This document shows, piece by piece, positions 58,828 through 64,000 of a DNA stretch of 64,000 nt. Where the stretch lies: positions 1,934,580-1,998,579 of the forward strand of contig JAQFVV010006215.1 of NCBI GenBank assembly GCA_028023455.1. Reading direction: 5' to 3'. Made by a program: the position numbers and the translations under genes. Positions within the stretch are counted from its first letter, which is position 1; every line of letters begins with the position of its first letter. The notes beneath the pieces were generated by a model, which was not told where the DNA came from, did no database searches, and worked only from the letters and a program-made list of their open reading frames with translations. This stretch comes from Epiperipatus broadwayi (lineage: Eukaryota; Onychophora; Udeonychophora; Euonychophora; Peripatidae).

Positions 58828-59520
58828 ATATATATATATAGTACCTGTTTAGACCTCATTCAATTTAAAATAAAGAATCTCTGCATTTACAAACTTTTCA
58901 CTGCAAACACTAACATAAGTATATTAAAAAGAAAGAAACAAAGAAATAATATAAGCAAAAATATCCAGGTCAGATTTTTTTTTTTTTAAGTAACAAGTTA
59001 TTTATTACTTTCATTCTTATTTATAAACAGTAAGATAATTTTTTTGTTCAAATTAATTTCTACTAATAAATAAAAGTTTCCAGATTTATTAAGTGTAATC
59101 TGGAATAGCATTTGCATAAAAAAAGTTATGAGAGACACCAGTTTTGTTTTTTTAAATTTTGGTTTAGAAAGAAATCTTTGGGGAAAAGCTTTAAAAAAGT
59201 TATATCCTCACATTCAAGAACTTTTGATCAATTTATCCAGCAATAACAACAACAAAAAACTCTGTTAACAGCATTCCAAATAATCAAGCTGATTAAAGCA
59301 ATAATTATTTTGTCAATGATTAAAATGAAAAACCATGCAGTAGTTGAAAATCTCATTATAATGGGGTGGGAAAAAATATCTAATTAGGGTACTAGCCAGA
59401 TAAACCTGTAGTCTCCTGCAGAAGTCAATTTTAAAAGTATCTTATTCTAACAGGCAATAACAACTATTAAGAATCTAGAACTAGCATTGTTGGAGCAAGA
59501 AATTGGCATCTACAGAAGAT
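58828..59520. other. AT-rich stretch, no gene seen
   Basis: No gene or repeat recognised between the LTR and the palindrome. Confidence 0.5.
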
Positions 59521-60404
59521 GGTACTATGGTATTAGAGCTGTGACATGAAGAATTATAATCATTTAATCATTAAATTAATTAGGTTACTAAATCAAAAAC
59601 ATATTTTAAAATCTACATTTAAAAAAAAAAAGAATTTAACAAAAAAAAAAAAATACGAAAAGCATTAATGTGAAGAATAGTTAAAATGCATGTTTAAATC
59701 AAATTGAGTGTGTGTTTGCACGTGCATATTCTGCATAATCTATTTTAATACATTGTACAGGCTTACACCTGCATTTATATATGTAATATATGTGGGATTC
59801 GAACTCAGACTTTCACATGACCTACAACTCTCAGTGCCATCTTACATTGCTGACTCACCTGATCACACACATGTTGAAAAGATAAATAATTACCAATATA
59901 CATATTTTATGCTAAACCAGCACTCATCAGTTGGTTCAGATTACCATGTCCACGCATATATACAATTAGTACTCAGCTTTATATTAAGATAACCAATCTT
60001 CATACTTTAATGAGTGCTGGTTTAGCACGAAATACATATATTTGTGATTATTTGACTTTTCAACATGTGTGTGATCAGGTGAGTCAGCAATATAAGATGG
60101 CACTCAGAGTTGTAGGTCATGTGAAAGTCTGAGTTTGAATCCTGCATATATTACATATATAAATGCAGATGTAAACCTTTACAATGTATTAAAATAGATT
60201 ATGCAGAATATGCACATGCAAACACACACTCAATTTGATTTAAAAACGCATTTTAACTATTTTTCACATTAATGCTTTTCATCTTTTTTTTTGTTAAATT
60301 GGTTTTTTTTTTTAATGTAGATTTTAAAATATGGTTTTGATTTAATTAATTTAATGATTAAATGATTATAATTCTTCATGCTGCAGCCCTAATACCACAG
60401 TATC
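59521..60404. repeat. Large palindrome, ~400-bp arms, family-1 core inside
   Basis: Arms at 59521-59926 and 60011-60404 are reverse complements with scattered mismatches and indels and an 84-bp loop. From the centre outward they hold the family-1 core, a B-box-like TTCGAATCC or TTTGAATCC segment, the tail ending CAATGTATT, and then about 240 bp that the 1.76-kb hairpin does not have. The last part includes an A/T-run and GATTATAATTCTTCAT. Similarity stops sharply at both outer ends, and I find no target duplication. Confidence 0.85.
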
Positions 60405-63400
60405 AATAACAATGGATATAACATCTAATTAAATTGTACAAAGATAACAGTATTCTTCAAATACCTGAGTGGGGGTATAAAATGGCCAATTTTTATCCAT
60501 TAAGAGAACCATTATGGCAAGTTGAGTGTTGCTAAGACCATCTACATCTTTTTTTTTTAAATATATGCAACTTGGCTAGAAAACTCACCACCTTTCTCCT
60601 GATTCTAAGATCATCCTCATACTACCATTTTGCTGCCCCATCACCTTGACTATCGGAAGAATGCTGAAAAACATAATGAAAACCATTTGTTGCAGTGATT
60701 GTTAGAAACCATTTCTTAATTGCCATGTACATGAGCTGAACTTACTCAATTGTGTGTGCAAAGGTAATTAATCAAGACTGCTCCACAAAACTCCTTTAAA
60801 CCCTTTCAAATGAACTTTAATTTCTAATATCCAGATTTTGTCCTCTTAAAATTTATAACCATGTAATTTTTCTCACTGTAAATATAAGATTTGCTCTCAA
60901 TAACTTTCTTTCTGTAATTGAACTTATCATATGCTCTCTTTTTGTAATCTTGGTGTGGTCTGTCTTTTATATATTAAATGATTTTTTTAATATGAATTAA
61001 TATATCAATCTAAACAATCTTTCGAGCTTAACATATAAATTTTTCTCTTCTCCTTATGTAATCAGACCTCCTTAAGTTGAGGTTCGTAAATCCCCGCCTG
61101 TTAAACAAACTTGAACGGATTTTAAAATCAATAAGCTCGCATAATTGTTTCCTCATTTTAATTTCTATGTTGTTTTTTTTTATAAAAATGAAAACGGTAT
61201 TTATCAAATCCCAGGGTAATGCAATTAAATTAATACTTTCTAAGATTTAAAAATGTTATTTACTGAACTTCTAAAAGTGGTGAGTAGTCATTTTGTTTTT
61301 CTAATATTTTATTACTCTTAAAATTTTCAAACCAAAATAATCCCAGTATTTAATCATGTTCTTTTATGGCAGATAAGGAGGGGGGGGGATAATTTTAGAA
61401 TTCTATTTAATAAATGAAATTTCAGTATGTTGTCTTAAATAAAAATCCTTTCTTATACATATGTCAAAATGGCATAGCTAATTAATAAATTGTAGCATTC
61501 AAACAAGGACAGAGATTTTGAAGCCATAATTAGTACCGTGGAATGTTGTTAGTGATCTTTTAAAAATGCGTTACTGATATTAGGCTTAGTTTCGGTTATT
61601 TATATCTATGTGCTTCTAATCTGCGGGTCATGACAAACTTGCACCCATGAATTTCTTTCCTTCGTGCCTTGCCCCATAAATAGTCGACCTTCCTGGGCCT
61701 TATTCCCTATAAAACTTGTAAGTGCATTGGTGGAGGCCGACCCATACCTTTTGGATAAAAGGGTTCTGGGCGCCGGTGGAGGCCCAAGCTAGACCCAATT
61801 TCAGATTTCTTTAAGCACTGCCCAAGAAAAAGGGGGTGTTCATTTTTATTTTGTTAAGGAGCACAACCCATCTTACTTCCTTGCCTCAAGTTAGTACCAT
61901 AAAATTTTATTTAATATTTTCTTTTGTGGTGCTACAATATTTCAACTTGTACTTTGCTAAAACATACGTATAAATTCCCAAATTTTAATAGCTGCCTGAA
62001 TTAATAATTTTTTTTTTTGCTTTATATAATCCCACCATCGTAATTCCCTTTTTAGATTTAGAGTACTAGCCTGAGGGGGGAATATAAAGCGTTTGGTTGG
62101 AATATAAATTGTAAATCTTGTTAATCAAAGGTTTTGTTCCATAATCAAATGCAACTTTGAAATGTTTTGGTTCTTTTATTTTCATGACCGAAATGGCATG
62201 AGAATAATTTATTCAGTATTTATAACTAATTTTCAGAACGCTCTTTATATCTCTATCTAGAAATCACCATATTTAATTGTAATCAATAAATGCATTACTT
62301 ATATAATACCTAAATTTGTTTTTAAAAATGATTGGCATAGTTATTGTAAACCAACCCAACAAAATAAAAATGTATATTAATTTGTGAATGTTTAAAACCA
62401 GAATGAGAGCATATGAATTACAATGGCATGTAGATTCACGCCCATCACAATATCACTATAATCAAATTTATATATATATATATTGTAACAGGAACTGGGT
62501 TCAAACCCTGTTACAAAAGGAAAGAAAATGTAGTTTGTAGATATTTTTTTTATTTATATATTATTATTATGCTATAATTAATTGTAAAAGTTGCACAGAC
62601 CAAACGCACGTGTATTTTCTGTAATGAGGGGTATAGGCATATATTTTAAGTGGCATACGTATGTGTAGGTGAATGTTATTGTTGAGAACAAGAAAATAAA
62701 AATTTAGAAGATTTTAAATCAGGTAAAAGAAAAGTTTCTTTTACAATTATAAACTTCCTGAATTAATTGGCCAAACGTATCTCATTGTTCAATAAAAAAA
62801 AAAAAAAGCAGAATCCAACTGCTTGAATGGATTTTTTTTTTGTGTGTGTTTGTTTTAATTAAATTGATTTTGCAGAAATAATTTTTAAAGAAATGAACAT
62901 GGAATGCCATTATTTATTGAACTCTTTTCAATTTCTTTTGTTTGATTAAAGTCGACGAAAAGATTTATAATTAAAAAGTTCAGGAATTTAAAAAAAAGAA
63001 TTAGATAAGTAAAAGTCAAGATCGCTAAGTGGTTTTCCTTTTGTTGACATTTTATAAGAAAATCTATTTTTGGAAACAAAGGAATACCAGCGATAAGGAG
63101 AAAGGCAACTGGGATTGATTAATTAATTTTTAAAAAATGGACAGTTGAGCTCTGCTGGTCTGATGTGTAAGAAGAGCAGGTGTTCTAAATTATTATTGAA
63201 GAAGATTTATTAAGAGAAGATTCTAATACATTAAGGGAAAAGCAGAAAGTTGGGGATGTGAACTGTGCGAACTGAACTAAATATAGGAGACCTCATGGAT
63301 CGCATGGGGTAAAATCACCATTGTGCTGGGGAAGGTGTTCGGACTCCAGCCATTTTACCTATGCCATGTAAATATATATACCACAGTCAACATCCCCAAT

Positions 63401-64000
63401 TGCCCTTCAGAACTATAACTCTTTGAATCCAGTGCAGATCGTCCACCATTCTGGAATATAGCCACAAGAAGAAGGAACAGTAGATTGAATACGCCACTTT
63501 AGAGGGACTAAAGGAATGAAATATTAAATGGAAGTGATGGACACCATATTTGCCTAGGCAGGATCACCAGAATTGACTTACGAGTGCACTCAGAAACACA
63601 TATGCAATTTATTCGGACTATATTATGCCGGTAAATATACACCTATTATACCATTTTTAAATCCTTAAATTTAATCCAACTTAACTGTGCAATTATTTAG
63701 TAATATACCTGTATTATTAATTTTTTTGTTGTTGTTTTCTTCGTAATGGTAATTCATTAAAAATATTTATTATATATATGTGTGTGCCATTTATTGCTTA
63801 TATTTTTTGAATATTAGTAGATCGGAAATTAAATTATTGATTTATTTCGATACAGGTTATAGAATTTATATGTTCCAAAATCTTATACACGTGCGTGCTG
63901 GTGTGCATTTAATGATAATTTAAAGCGAAACAGGTTAGATAGAAAGGTGATGAGGATTTTAAGAGGGTTATTTTAAACTTTAATGGGAATAAAAGAAAAT
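60405..64000. other. AT-rich end of window, no gene identified
   Basis: Mostly AT-rich. Two less AT-rich pieces, 61620-61860 (GGTGGAGGCC occurs twice) and 63140-63640, have no frame over 60 codons that looks coding. They could be untranslated or exonic host sequence or unknown repeats. The 64-codon minus frame at 62885-63079 is low in complexity. Confidence 0.4.
62484..62515 (+). repeat. Short hairpin with tRNA T-arm-like loop
   Basis: TGTAACAGG and CCTGTTACA are a perfect 9-bp inverted pair around AACTGGGTTCAAAC. The loop resembles a tRNA T-loop (GGTTCAAACC). It follows TA repeats. The TGTAACAG/CTGTTACA ends match those of the 2.66-kb LTR family, so it may be a relic of an element end. Confidence 0.4.

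Noticed and set aside
61620-61860. Candidate host exon or RNA gene in a GC-richer patch
   Set aside because: No open frame, no splice-site pattern I could defend, and no RNA fold recognised; left as unassigned.

Overview
The window is AT-rich animal-type nuclear DNA (an invertebrate is likely; I cannot name the species). It has no operons, no recognisable rRNA or tRNA gene, and no host protein gene that I can support. Nearly everything interpretable is mobile DNA, separated by long AT-rich stretches and (TA)n-type microsatellites. The repeat content (Gypsy, RTE and Penelope-type elements, tRNA-like SINEs) fits a metazoan. In both young LTR pairs the differences are mainly CG versus TG/CA, which suggests CpG methylation and deamination.

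Layout. 0-8.7 kb: hairpin-type retroposons bounded by 12-14 bp direct repeats (377-782, 1749-2331, 6291-6911), a decayed LINE (2820-3260, minus) and a decayed gag (3395-4560, minus). 8.69-13.96 kb: a young, nearly complete Ty3/Gypsy element with 0.66-kb LTRs, 5-bp target duplication, PBS, gag, zinc-knuckle NC, protease, RT, RNase H, integrase and polypurine tract. 14-27.5 kb: a 414-bp tandem duplication, a 260-bp tetranucleotide array, two copies of a SINE-like repeat, a 5'-truncated RTE-clade LINE (minus), a long-arm hairpin and a ~97-bp minisatellite. 29.9-36.5 kb: an old gag-bearing LTR element containing a hairpin retroposon (10-bp target duplication), which in turn contains a 2.58-kb solo LTR (4-bp target duplication). 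39.7 kb: another copy of that hairpin. 43.4-48.8 kb: a second gag-bearing LTR element with 1.57-kb LTRs and a broken gag. 48.8-49.5 kb: a GIY-YIG endonuclease remnant of Penelope type between inverted arms. 51.2-58.8 kb: a young minus-strand LTR element with 2.66-kb LTRs and a 342-codon gag but no pol. 59.5-60.4 kb: a palindrome with ~400-bp arms. The last 3.6 kb hold nothing I can identify.

How the parts relate. The gags at 3.4, 34, 45 and 55 kb share a conserved capsid-like block (FRG/FRD..., then a Trp-rich segment) and a charged coiled-coil-like N terminus. They form one lineage of LTR elements that lack recognisable RT and integrase and must depend on pol supplied by another element. The Gypsy at 8.7 kb encodes pol, but no link between it and the gag-only lineage is shown here. 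The solo LTR at 30.9-33.5 kb and the LTR pair at 51-59 kb belong to the same family. The most unusual material is this gag-only lineage, the long-arm hairpin retroposons carrying LINE-type target duplications, and the GIY-YIG domain framed by inverted arms.
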